DNA from: Treponema sp.
GTDB taxonomy: Bacteria > Spirochaetota > Spirochaetia > Treponematales > Breznakiellaceae
Length of the DNA stretch: 40,426 nt
Assembly (NCBI GenBank): GCA_031258115.1
Contig: JAIRNJ010000228.1
Coordinates: 1 to 40,426 of the forward strand
Reading direction: 5' to 3'
This document shows, piece after piece, positions 28,745 to 38,064 of this stretch. Made by a program: the position numbers and the translations under genes. The notes beneath the pieces are model-generated. The model did not search any database. It saw only the letters and a list, made by a program, of their open reading frames with translations, and had not been told where the DNA came from. The number at the start of each line of letters is the position of its first letter. Position 1 is the stretch's first letter.

Positions 28745-30037
28745 TCATTCCTTATATTCCTTTAAAAGATATCGAGTGACAAACAGCTTGAGGGAATCGC
28801 ATTGCAAATCAGGTTCGACCGTATTTACACCTTTACCTATTAAGACCGCTTTGCAACCCGCTGCTTTACCCGCAAGAATATCACATTCATTGTCTCCGAC
28901 CATCCAGGATGTCGATAAATCTATATTGAATTTTTTTGCCGCTTCAAACAACATCCCCGGTTTTGGTTTTCTGCATTCACAGTCGATCTTGTACTCGGAA
29001 CGCTCTCCGGGAAATCCTTTATCAGGATGGTGGGGGCAGAAATATAGGGCATCAAGAAATGCCCCTTCCTTACCCAAATCACTTTCCATTTTTTTGTGGA
29101 TCGTTTCGAGTTCTTCTATTGTACATTCGCCACGGGCAATAACCGGCTGATTGGTAATAATAATGGCAAGATAGGGAGAATTATTGATTTTTTTTAAAGC
29201 ATAGGCCGCACCGGGAAGGAGATGAAGATCTTCCGGTTTCGTGACAAATCCATTCAGCCTATTAATAGTACCATCCCGGTCAAGAAAAATCGCCCGTTGT
29301 TTCTTACTGAGGTTCCGGGCGGTGACAAGATCATCCTCAAGGTCATGCTCAACCTGATGATACCGCTCAGGTGTTCCCATATCTTTGATATACTCAGGCG
29401 TATCATAAGCAAAAATACGGTTTGTTGCAATACATGGTTTAAGAATATCCCTATCTAAATCAACTTTTCCAGCAGGTATATTTTTTTTTGCAATCTCAAG
29501 TAATTCTTTAGTAAGTATCTGAATTCCGGCATTAACCCGGTTTTTATAATACAGGCGGGTATCCTCTTTGTTTATCCATTGTGTAACTCGTAATTCAGAA
29601 TCGGTGACCAGGAGAGCACTGTCATAGGGATGGCTGTTCGGATGTGACACGAGAGTAGCCAAAGCACCTTTTTTATAATGGGCGGTAATCAGTCGGGAGA
29701 AATCAAGATCGAAAATAACGTCACCGTTTAAGAGAATAAACGGATCAGTTAAAGATTCCATACACTTAAACAAGGCTCCTGCGGTTCCCAACGGCACAGG
29801 CTCCTGAAAGTAAGTGATATGTACACCGAAAGTAGTTCCATCATTAAAATATGAAGTAATGGCGTTACTTAAGTAACCGGTTATAATCAGAATTTCTTTG
29901 AGCCCCATTTTGAGGAGGCAGTTTATCTGATATTCCAGAATCGGCTTCCCTTTAATTTTCATCATTGGTTTAGGAATGTCCCGGGCGAGTTCTGAAATTC
30001 TGGTTCCTTTGCCCCCTGCCATAATAACAACTTTCAT
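28745..30037 (-). CDS. Bifunctional protein: heptose-1-phosphate guanylyltransferase (HddC-like) + HAD heptose-bisphosphate phosphatase (GmhB-like)
   Basis: MKVVIMAGGKGTRISELARDIPKPMMKIKGKPILEYQI; RAIFLDRDGTINRLNGFV...CPHHPDKG...CECRKPKPGMLFEAAKKFNIDLSTSWMVGDNECDI. Confidence 0.9.
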   Translation of the reverse strand: MKVVIMAGGKGTRISELARDIPKPMMKIKGKPILEYQINCLLKMGLKEILIITGYLSNAITSYFNDGTTFGVHITYFQEPVPLGTAGALFKCMESLTDPFILLNGDVIFDLDFSRLITAHYKKGALATLVSHPNSHPYDSALLVTDSELRVTQWINKEDTRLYYKNRVNAGIQILTKELLEIAKKNIPAGKVDLDRDILKPCIATNRIFAYDTPEYIKDMGTPERYHQVEHDLEDDLVTARNLSKKQRAIFLDRDGTINRLNGFVTKPEDLHLLPGAAYALKKINNSPYLAIIITNQPVIARGECTIEELETIHKKMESDLGKEGAFLDALYFCPHHPDKGFPGERSEYKIDCECRKPKPGMLFEAAKKFNIDLSTSWMVGDNECDILAGKAAGCKAVLIGKGVNTVEPDLQCDSLKLFVTRYLLKEYKE

Positions 30038-30052
30038 ATTATATTGTGTTTC

Positions 30053-30685
30053 TCAGAGTTCATAAAAATGATCTTCAATCATGAGGCATAATGTGTGATA
30101 TATGGGAAGATGAAGCTCTTGAATTTTATATGTCTCTGTTTCCGGTACTATGATCGTGATATCTGCATGTTTGGCGAGAAGGCCGCCGTTTCCCCCGGTA
30201 AGCCCTATTGTTTTTATGCCGATAGCCTTTGCGGTTAAGAGCGCATAATAAATATTTTTTGCGTTCCCCGATGTAGATATGCCGGTAAAAACGTCTCCTT
30301 TTCTTCCATAACCTAAAACCTGCTGGGCAAAGATGATTTTTCCGTCAATATCATTTATACACGCTGTATTCAAAGAGTTGTGGCCTGTTAAAGCTATAGC
30401 GGGTAGAGTCCCCTGCAAATGGCTCCCGAGCCAGATGCCGGCTTCACGGTCAAGTTTTTTTAATTTTTCCGTTAATTCGGCAGCGATACATCGCTTTTTC
30501 ACAAATGACTTCATTAATTCCCCGACAATGTGTTCCGCATCTGAAGCACTACCGCCGTTGCCTGCCACAAGGAGCTTGCCACCTCTTTCAAAAGCATCTA
30601 TTAAGAGCGAATAAGCAGCAGCAATATTATTTTGCAAAGAAGCAAGTGGGGAATAGCGTTCAATTAACTGTTGTAGATAGTCCAT
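30053..30685 (-). CDS. gmhA: Sedoheptulose-7-phosphate isomerase
   Basis: SIS-domain LLVAGNGGSASDAEHIVGELMKSFVKKR; FTGISTSGNAKNI; C-terminal EDHFYEL. Confidence 0.93.
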   Translation of the reverse strand: MDYLQQLIERYSPLASLQNNIAAAYSLLIDAFERGGKLLVAGNGGSASDAEHIVGELMKSFVKKRCIAAELTEKLKKLDREAGIWLGSHLQGTLPAIALTGHNSLNTACINDIDGKIIFAQQVLGYGRKGDVFTGISTSGNAKNIYYALLTAKAIGIKTIGLTGGNGGLLAKHADITIIVPETETYKIQELHLPIYHTLCLMIEDHFYEL

Positions 30686-31698
30686 GCCTGGGTTCCTATT
30701 TCAGTGAAACTTGTGGTAATAATAGTTCCGCCTTTTTTTTTAAGGGCATTGATCAAGTTAATCCGATTACAGGGATTACAATAAATCATCATAAAACCAC
30801 CTCCTCCAGCGCCGGAGATTTTTGCCGATTCAGCACCATTATCCACGGCATAACAGTAAAGTTCATCAAGAAAAATATTACTGATAGAAGAAGCTAGATT
30901 CTTTTTTGCGGTCCAGCCATCCCGAAGACATTCGGAAAATGATTTAAAATCTCCTTTTAGAAGCGCCTCCTTCATTAACACGGCTTGATGTTTCATTTCA
31001 TGCATACTTTCTATATTCTTATTGTCCTTCTGTTTGGTATGCTCTATCTGCTCATTGATAATGTTAGCGCTTTCCCGTGAAACACCTGTATAATATAGAA
31101 CAACAGAAACCTCCAGCTCGTTACGAATCCATCGTTTTAACCTGAGTGGATTAACAATGACCTTTTCATCGTTAAAAAACTCCATGAAGTTAAACCCACC
31201 GAATGTAGCTGCATACTGATCCTGCTTACCCCCTGCCAATCCAATATCAATCCTTTCTATGCGATACGCGAGATCCGCAATATCATATTCTCCTAAGGGA
31301 AGATTAAGCCATTCTATAAAGGCTTTAATAATAACGACCACCATAGTTGATGATGTGCCAAGCCCAGATCCCGCAGGGACGTCGGAAAAAGTAACCATAT
31401 TGAACGATAAAGATTTTCCGGCACAGTAATCAGATACAATACGATTATAGATACCTGTATGCAGGGGCAATCGTTTAGATATTTCTAATTTGGGTGAAGA
31501 ATCAAATTTTTCATTTATATTGATATCTACTGCCTTGAAAAAAATCCGTCCGTTATCTGTAGGCTCTATGATACAATATGAATAGAGATCGATAGTAGCG
31601 TTAAGAACATAACCGCCATAGAGACTGTAATAGACCGCTATATCCGTACCTCCTCCCGCAAGACCCAGTCGCAAGGGGGCTTTAGCGCAGATTCGCAT
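30664..31698 (-). CDS. hddA: D-glycero-alpha-D-manno-heptose-7-phosphate kinase (GHMP family)
   Basis: MRICAKAPLRLGLAGGGTDIAVYYSLYGGYVLNATID; DVPAGSGLGTSSTMVV; GLAGGKQDQYAATFGGFNFMEF; overlaps gmhA. Confidence 0.9.
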   Translation of the reverse strand: MRICAKAPLRLGLAGGGTDIAVYYSLYGGYVLNATIDLYSYCIIEPTDNGRIFFKAVDININEKFDSSPKLEISKRLPLHTGIYNRIVSDYCAGKSLSFNMVTFSDVPAGSGLGTSSTMVVVIIKAFIEWLNLPLGEYDIADLAYRIERIDIGLAGGKQDQYAATFGGFNFMEFFNDEKVIVNPLRLKRWIRNELEVSVVLYYTGVSRESANIINEQIEHTKQKDNKNIESMHEMKHQAVLMKEALLKGDFKSFSECLRDGWTAKKNLASSISNIFLDELYCYAVDNGAESAKISGAGGGGFMMIYCNPCNRINLINALKKKGGTIITTSFTEIGTQAWTIYNS

Positions 31699-32983
31699 GA
31701 TCCACCTCTTTATAATTACCCTCAGATATTCTTATCATAAAATCAACTATTCTTTTTCCGGCTTCACCCCGATACATCCATGCCTCATCTTTAGCTTTTT
31801 GCCTCGCTATCGCTAGATTATTGTTGTCAGATAGTTTTTTAATAAGAGAACCAATCGATCCAAACATTTTTTCTCCTAATTCTATTCCAAAATCCTCAAC
31901 AGCCCGAAATTGCCAGAGTTTTCTTAAATCTATTTTACCGTTTTTGGTCAAACATATATCATAGGCATCATAAGGTCGAAGATCAATATCTTGATTGATA
32001 TATAAAACAGGCTTGTCACATAGAAAGGCATAATCGAAGATAACACCAGAAAAATCCGAGATCATTACGTCTGCTTTTAACAATGAAAAGATATTATCCC
32101 TTTCATAATCCCAGATAAGATTTTTATGATCCTTATATTCTTCAGTTAATCTGTCCAGCATATCCTTTTCGGATATTTTAGACTGTGGATGAGGCCTTAT
32201 TATGATATTCCAGCCTGTCTCGATAAGCGGTTCTAAAAATTTTCTACCGTATTTTGAAAGTATTGCCGATGGTCCCCATGATGGAGAAACCAGTATTGTG
32301 AATTCTCCGGTTTTAGCTGCCGTTTCGTTCTGGCTGACAAGTCCTTTTATCTTTTCTGCATATACATCAAGATATGGACATCCGACAGTAACAAGCTCTT
32401 TTGTCTTTATAAAGCGCTGTGTTTCCAAAGTCCGAATATCTTTCGCCTGATAGTCACCGGTTAATAAGACAGAATCAAAATAATCAAGGCCAAAAAGACG
32501 ATATAATGACGCATCACTTGGAGCATGAAGTATATGACAGTAATGTCTAACGCTTTTCGAACGTTTTAACTGATATACATCGAGACCTGGTGTTGTCATA
32601 AGAATAATATCTGCCGATATCAGATTGAGTCGCGCAAAAGCCCTGTTTTCTTTACCTATAAATTCAGCTTTTATGTATTGATATTTAAAAGTAAATACCG
32701 GGTCATCCTGTGAAGATGTAAGATATAAGAGAGAAACCATTCTTTTTTCAAATTCATCCACTATGGGTTTAAAGAGATTCCAATACCGCTTTTCTTCGGC
32801 ATAGATAATGTACCGGTTTAAACTACTATTCTTTAAAGAACTAGTATGATCACCCGAAAGGAAAATTTTAATACGAATAAAAAGCATTCGTAAGACGAAA
32901 TATAGTGTCGCTGTGATCCCAATGAGTATCGAAAAGAGCATACTACCTGTTCCGGGATCGATATAAAGAAAGTACATAACCAA
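31682..32983 (-). CDS. CDP-glycerol:poly(glycerophosphate) glycerophosphotransferase family (TagF/TagB-like)
   Basis: N-terminal YIDPGTGSMLFS membrane segment; IIIRPHPQSK...; DVMISDFSGVIFDYAFLCDKPVLYIN. Confidence 0.82.
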   Translation of the reverse strand: MVMYFLYIDPGTGSMLFSILIGITATLYFVLRMLFIRIKIFLSGDHTSSLKNSSLNRYIIYAEEKRYWNLFKPIVDEFEKRMVSLLYLTSSQDDPVFTFKYQYIKAEFIGKENRAFARLNLISADIILMTTPGLDVYQLKRSKSVRHYCHILHAPSDASLYRLFGLDYFDSVLLTGDYQAKDIRTLETQRFIKTKELVTVGCPYLDVYAEKIKGLVSQNETAAKTGEFTILVSPSWGPSAILSKYGRKFLEPLIETGWNIIIRPHPQSKISEKDMLDRLTEEYKDHKNLIWDYERDNIFSLLKADVMISDFSGVIFDYAFLCDKPVLYINQDIDLRPYDAYDICLTKNGKIDLRKLWQFRAVEDFGIELGEKMFGSIGSLIKKLSDNNNLAIARQKAKDEAWMYRGEAGKRIVDFMIRISEGNYKEVDHANLR

Positions 32984-33064
32984 CTAATCCCTTTTACGAA
33001 TTATCTTTTTTTGGAAATAAAAAAACATCACACGCTGTACATATAATAAAAATCAATTATATAT

Positions 33065-34294
33065 TTATTTCCAGGTAAGAAATAAGGGAGTACTGTTAAC
33101 GGAGATGTCTATTTCATTTTGTATTAAAATGGAATTTTCTGATGATATATCATGTCGTAAATGGCCGGTTCCGGGAAGAGAAAGATGTATCAAGGAAGAT
33201 CCCGCTCCGTTTTTCCAAAGGACTAAAGTACTATTATTTTCCCCCTGGAAATAGAGTGCTGTGATAGATAATGGGAATCCGATATTCCTTGAAAAATCAG
33301 GAATATATATTGTATTGGAGAGATATTTTCCACAGAGAGCAAAAGCAAAAGCACCTTTTTTATATGTTAAATCAGGATATAAAAGGCCAAAAAATTTTTC
33401 AGAATCTATCCGTAATCCTTTTTTATATTTGTCGTAATTGTCAGATAATTCATACCAAAAAATCTTATTCGCACCACGAGCAGCAAGACCTGATAGAGTT
33501 TTTATAATATAGCCGGGGTATTTATCTTCTGAAACACGGGTTGGATACCAGCCATTTGTTGGGAAACCGATTTCTGTTACCCAGATTTCACCTTCAAATT
33601 TTTTATTTTTCAAGATTTCTAATAGTCTGTCGTATAGTTTTAGTGATTTTTCCGGATTTGACGCATAAGGATGGAAACTTATTATATCAATATCATCAAA
33701 AGCACCATAATCGAACATTTTTTCGATAAACCGGTTTGGTACACGCCAAAAGGCTCCCCCGAGTATCAGCGCATCAGGATCTGTTTTACGAATTATCTGG
33801 ACTGTTCTTTTTGTGAGTTCATAAAATTCAGTATCTGTCCCTTTCCAAAATATCCAGTTTGGTTCGTTCCAGATTTCATATGCTTTTATTCTGCCTCGAT
33901 ACCGGCTAACTACCTCTTTAACAAAATCGAGATATAAAGATATATCATCGGCATTTACAACACGTCCCTTTTCAGCTGATGTCCAGGGTACTTCATAGGC
34001 AAGCATCGCCAAGAGCCTTTTGTCATTCCGGTTAACATCATCAACCAAATCGTCATATTTGCCAAAATCAAATAGCCCTTGTTCTCTCTCAATATCCGCC
34101 CAATGAAAACCTTTCCGTATCCATGTTATTCCTAAATTATCTATTATTTGATAAACATCCTCTGGCTCTATAAAACCCGGTACTAAACCGAGAAATTCAG
34201 AAGATACTTGTTGTCTTTCGAGTGTTGTATAATTATTTATTGTACATGAAAAAAAGAAAAAAAACATACTATTAACTAAAAATATATGCCGCAT
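33065..34294 (-). CDS. Secreted/lipoprotein clan GH-A glycoside hydrolase (GH39/GH5-like)
   Basis: FFFSC lipobox-like N-terminus; WIRKGFHWADIEREQGLFDF; acid/base-like YEIWNEPN; nucleophile-like IWVTEIGFPT. Confidence 0.8.
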   Translation of the reverse strand: MRHIFLVNSMFFFFFSCTINNYTTLERQQVSSEFLGLVPGFIEPEDVYQIIDNLGITWIRKGFHWADIEREQGLFDFGKYDDLVDDVNRNDKRLLAMLAYEVPWTSAEKGRVVNADDISLYLDFVKEVVSRYRGRIKAYEIWNEPNWIFWKGTDTEFYELTKRTVQIIRKTDPDALILGGAFWRVPNRFIEKMFDYGAFDDIDIISFHPYASNPEKSLKLYDRLLEILKNKKFEGEIWVTEIGFPTNGWYPTRVSEDKYPGYIIKTLSGLAARGANKIFWYELSDNYDKYKKGLRIDSEKFFGLLYPDLTYKKGAFAFALCGKYLSNTIYIPDFSRNIGFPLSITALYFQGENNSTLVLWKNGAGSSLIHLSLPGTGHLRHDISSENSILIQNEIDISVNSTPLFLTWK

Positions 34295-34323
34295 TTCTGT
34301 TCCAATTAGAATTGATCTAATGT

Positions 34324-36993
34324 TTATTTTTCGACCGGTATCCAGTTGTTTAAATCAAAAATATTACCGTGAACATAGTAATCAAGCTTTGGATTTAAGG
34401 ATGCCGTTTTTTCAGTTGGTTTTTCAGGATGTATCGAACCCGATATCGCAATGTAAAGAGGTTTCTCTTTTAGGGAAGAAGAGATTTCCCTGCCGGTGAA
34501 AGGATTTACCATCTCCTTGACCTGCCCTGAAAGGGCTAAAACGGGAACATCAGCGTTTGACATAAAGGTCATATCTGTCTTTATCGGACCTGAAGAATCA
34601 AAATCTTTTACAAGCAGAAGAGGATTGAAATTGTCTAAAGCAAAAGGAAGACTATTTTTCACTGTATAATTCATTTGAGGACCATGATCTGAGACAAGAA
34701 TAATCCTGGTATTATCATAAACACTCTCTGATTTTAAGAAAATAAACCAATCAGCCAGACGTTTAATTGATGCGGCATTAACATGATATGCCTGTTCTTT
34801 CTTAAATGGGCTGGTGCCGTAATTAGTAATATTCATAGCCGGATAATATTCATGGGCCTGAAAAAAAGAATTATCATGGGTGGTATTATTTACCATAATA
34901 AGCGCCGTATTTTGCCTTTCAGGATTAAAATTAGTAAGGCGGGGCAGATAATCAAGTACAGAATAACCGTTAAGTGTAGTAGTCATTTTTTGCAGAAAAA
35001 CCGGAGCGCACCAATCCCCCTGCAGATAAATTGCTTGATGAAACGCATAAGGAGACATTTTAAATAAACTATACCATAACATGTTTCGTTTTAAAATATC
35101 ACTTGTAGAGTTACTGGCAAAATTATGTTCTTTAAGCCAAAGTTTTGTATATTTAGAATCTGTTATGTACGCCTTTACATTTTTGTAGGGGTTATATATT
35201 CGCAAATCTTCCTTGAAGCTGTAATTAGGATATGGCGGATCGGTTACAACAACTGAGAAGTCATTTTCGGAAAATAGACGAGGCATTAACAACAGGGCTT
35301 CGTTGTGTTTTTGGACCATTGTTTCTGTATTACGTTTATTTAACTCCTGGGGGGTATACTCATAACTGCCAAATATTGGAGGCGACCCAAGGTGTGTGAA
35401 ACCATTAAAAGAGACAGTATTCGGATAGTAAGTAAATCCTGAATATATATTTCGTAATTCAGGACTTTCTTCAAAAATGAACGGAATAAAGGCATTAAGT
35501 GCCCTGTCAAGCATAATAATAATGATGTTATTCCCGGTTTTTGATAATTGAATTATAGGTTCGACTGTCTCCACATCAGTATGATCATTTTGATGAAACT
35601 GTGCAAGTTCGTTAAATTCTCTGTTAATAGATATTATATTAAAGGCAGAAACACCTGTAAGAGAAAACATACATAATGAGAGAGAAATCAGCAGGACTTT
35701 ATATTTATTGATAAAGAAAAGAGTCAAAACAAAAAGAGTCAGAAATAACATAATGATAGCGTTTATTATTATGTTATTCATTGAAGGGTCGACGTTTTTT
35801 TCAAATATAAAATCAATAGATATTAGCCCGTAATTGCCCGTAAAGAAAAAATAATTACAAAGTGAGGCAGAACAAAGAATAAAACCAATAAGAACGAATA
35901 GTATCTTTATATTCTTTGAAGAAAGAAAGTAAAGACAAATCGGCCAAAATACAAAGCAACCGAAGGATTGAATCGCTGTATTAAAAATAAAATACAATGG
36001 CGTTGTATAGGAATCAATATAAGAAAATTCCTGCGTCGATGATGAAATAAGTTGTGATGGGATAAACAGTCCGCTTATAATCCAAAGTGACAGAAAAGAT
36101 AGAATAAAAAAAATAAATTTTTTTCTCGATGAAAAATGAATACACGGCATATGTATCGTGTTATTTTTAAAAATAAAAATAAGCCAGGGAATAACGCCAA
36201 TAACGCCAAAAATAACCGACAGGATGATTGGTGTTCTACGGAACCCTTTATAAACTGCCATAAGGTAGTAAATCACCATGAAACAAAATAATGACAGCAA
36301 AGCCGATAGAATCAATTGCTTTGATTTGAAGGGTGTCTTGTAATAAATGTTTTTAAAAAATGAGAAACACTGATTCATCGTCCAGTAAACAACCAGACCG
36401 GAAGGAGAATTATATAATAGGATCAAAAAAAGAAACGCCATACCGTAGATTTGTATTTTGTCTCTCGGGGGCAGTCCTTTTGTATAGACCGCACCAGCCG
36501 CGCAATTAATCAAAGTCATTAGCAGGGGAAGGAGGTTTATACCGCCATATAAAGAAATAAGTTTATCCGGAGCGCCAAGATCGGTAATTCCTAAGAACGA
36601 AACGCCTTTGAGTATCGCTAAATTTGAAAGATACGAATAAGCGGCGATGAAAAACGGTATCTGTATCATAAGGCCAAAAGCACTACGCAGGGCATAAACC
36701 GGGTGGTAATGGTTTTGCCTGTATAGCGTAGCGAGTATCATATACTGTTCATCGTTTTTGAATACCGCTTTAATTCTTTCGATAGATGGTTTTAACTTTT
36801 TTTGTATTTTTCTCTCGGCTTCCTGCCATCTTTCCGCAACGTAATAGAGAGGTAGACAGAAGACACTGACGGCTCCGCTTATCATTAACAGCGACACACC
36901 GGGATGCTTGAATACTTTCTGGGAGAAAGCAAATATTACCTCAATGAGCTGGATGATAGGATAAATAATAACAGTATAAAGAATCTCAAGCAT
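34324..36993 (-). CDS. YidC/Oxa1-like membrane domain fused to multi-TM domain and sulfatase/alkaline-phosphatase-superfamily domain
   Basis: N-terminal LKPSIERIKAVFKNDEQYMILATLYRQNHYHPVYALRSAFGLMIQIPFFIAAYSYLSN...MAFLFLILLYNSPSGLVVYWTMNQCFSFFKNIYY; C-terminal NIIIIMLDRALNAFIPF...FTHLGSPPIFGSY...IILVSDHGPQM. Confidence 0.88.
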   Translation of the reverse strand: MLEILYTVIIYPIIQLIEVIFAFSQKVFKHPGVSLLMISGAVSVFCLPLYYVAERWQEAERKIQKKLKPSIERIKAVFKNDEQYMILATLYRQNHYHPVYALRSAFGLMIQIPFFIAAYSYLSNLAILKGVSFLGITDLGAPDKLISLYGGINLLPLLMTLINCAAGAVYTKGLPPRDKIQIYGMAFLFLILLYNSPSGLVVYWTMNQCFSFFKNIYYKTPFKSKQLILSALLSLFCFMVIYYLMAVYKGFRRTPIILSVIFGVIGVIPWLIFIFKNNTIHMPCIHFSSRKKFIFFILSFLSLWIISGLFIPSQLISSSTQEFSYIDSYTTPLYFIFNTAIQSFGCFVFWPICLYFLSSKNIKILFVLIGFILCSASLCNYFFFTGNYGLISIDFIFEKNVDPSMNNIIINAIIMLFLTLFVLTLFFINKYKVLLISLSLCMFSLTGVSAFNIISINREFNELAQFHQNDHTDVETVEPIIQLSKTGNNIIIIMLDRALNAFIPFIFEESPELRNIYSGFTYYPNTVSFNGFTHLGSPPIFGSYEYTPQELNKRNTETMVQKHNEALLLMPRLFSENDFSVVVTDPPYPNYSFKEDLRIYNPYKNVKAYITDSKYTKLWLKEHNFASNSTSDILKRNMLWYSLFKMSPYAFHQAIYLQGDWCAPVFLQKMTTTLNGYSVLDYLPRLTNFNPERQNTALIMVNNTTHDNSFFQAHEYYPAMNITNYGTSPFKKEQAYHVNAASIKRLADWFIFLKSESVYDNTRIILVSDHGPQMNYTVKNSLPFALDNFNPLLLVKDFDSSGPIKTDMTFMSNADVPVLALSGQVKEMVNPFTGREISSSLKEKPLYIAISGSIHPEKPTEKTASLNPKLDYYVHGNIFDLNNWIPVEK

Positions 36994-37975
36994 TTTTATT
37001 ATTCCAATTTTTCACTTCAATATATGCTTTATTAAAAATTGTTATTATCTTAAAACCCTGTCGTTTGCAGCGGATTAAATCAAAAAATGACAAAAATTGA
37101 ACAAAAAATTTTGGCGAAGAGAAATGCTTTCTATGAAAATAGCATTGATTCTTAAAAAAGGCAAGCCAGTAAGTTTCTGATTGTGAGACCCTGGTTCCAC
37201 CTCCGGCAGACATGTGATGTATCAACGCCGCTTCAGGATCATAGAGGATACGGTAACCAGCCTTTCGTAACCTGACAGCCATATCTGTATCTTCACGGTA
37301 TGCGTTTCCAGTATAATTGATATCAAATAATCCTACAGCGTCAAAGATAGTTTTTTTAAAGGACATATTACAGCCTATACAGGCATCGGAAAACATCTGT
37401 TTATCTCGGGTAAAATCGGAAAAAACTCCTAATTGGTTTACATAGGAGGCTTTATAGGGGAATAAGCAAAAAATACAGCGTTTTATTTTATCTTTTAAAC
37501 CTATTCGTTTGTCAAAGACAATATTTTCGACGGTACTGTTGTTCTCTATTATTACTTTTCCGGTAACACATCCTATAGTCTTATCCATATGATCATTTTT
37601 ATGAGTTATTATTAAAGTATCCGAAATGGTGACATCATCATCCAGAAAAAGTACAATATCACCCACAGCCGCTCTAATGCCTAAATTACGGGCATTGGGA
37701 AGGTTAGGGAAATCAGAATGAATAAGCATGATATCCTGTCTTTTTTCCGCCTCAAAAAGATAGGCTGCGGTTTCGCTGTCGTGCTTTCCGCTTTGATCTA
37801 CAACGATGAGCTCATAGTACTGTTCCTTAAAATGAATTACCCTTTCAAGGGTGTTTCTTAGTATTTCATTACGATTGTATGTTGGTATAACGATAGACAA
37901 ATTCATGAAAGATGTATAAGAATTCAAAAAATATAATATTAAACTTGTCCAGTAACCCAGTTGGTTACTGAACAA
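36986..37975 (-). CDS. GT2-family glycosyltransferase
   Basis: LSIVIPTYNRNEILRNTLERVIHF; GDIVLFLDDDVTISD; ACIGCNMSFKKTIFDAVGLFD. Confidence 0.92.
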   Translation of the reverse strand: MFSNQLGYWTSLILYFLNSYTSFMNLSIVIPTYNRNEILRNTLERVIHFKEQYYELIVVDQSGKHDSETAAYLFEAEKRQDIMLIHSDFPNLPNARNLGIRAAVGDIVLFLDDDVTISDTLIITHKNDHMDKTIGCVTGKVIIENNSTVENIVFDKRIGLKDKIKRCIFCLFPYKASYVNQLGVFSDFTRDKQMFSDACIGCNMSFKKTIFDAVGLFDINYTGNAYREDTDMAVRLRKAGYRILYDPEAALIHHMSAGGGTRVSQSETYWLAFFKNQCYFHRKHFSSPKFFVQFLSFFDLIRCKRQGFKIITIFNKAYIEVKNWNNKNA

Positions 37976-38064
37976 GTCTTGCGATTTTTCAGGCTAAAGC
38001 CTCACAAAATCGCGTTTTTAAACGGAAGTTGTTCAATAACTTCAGTTATTGAACAACTCTATTA
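37943..38064. repeat. Multi-hairpin intergenic element copy, three consecutive hairpins
   Basis: Type II ACTTGTCCAGTAACC/GGTTACTGAACAAGT (37943-37977); middle GCGATTTT/AAAATCGC with inner AGGCT/AGCCT (37981-38013); type I AGTTGTTCAATAAC-TTCA-GTTATTGAACAACT (38027-38058). Confidence 0.92.

Noticed and set aside
37943-38064. CRISPR array
   Set aside because: Hairpins are not direct repeats with regular unique spacers, and no cas genes are present.
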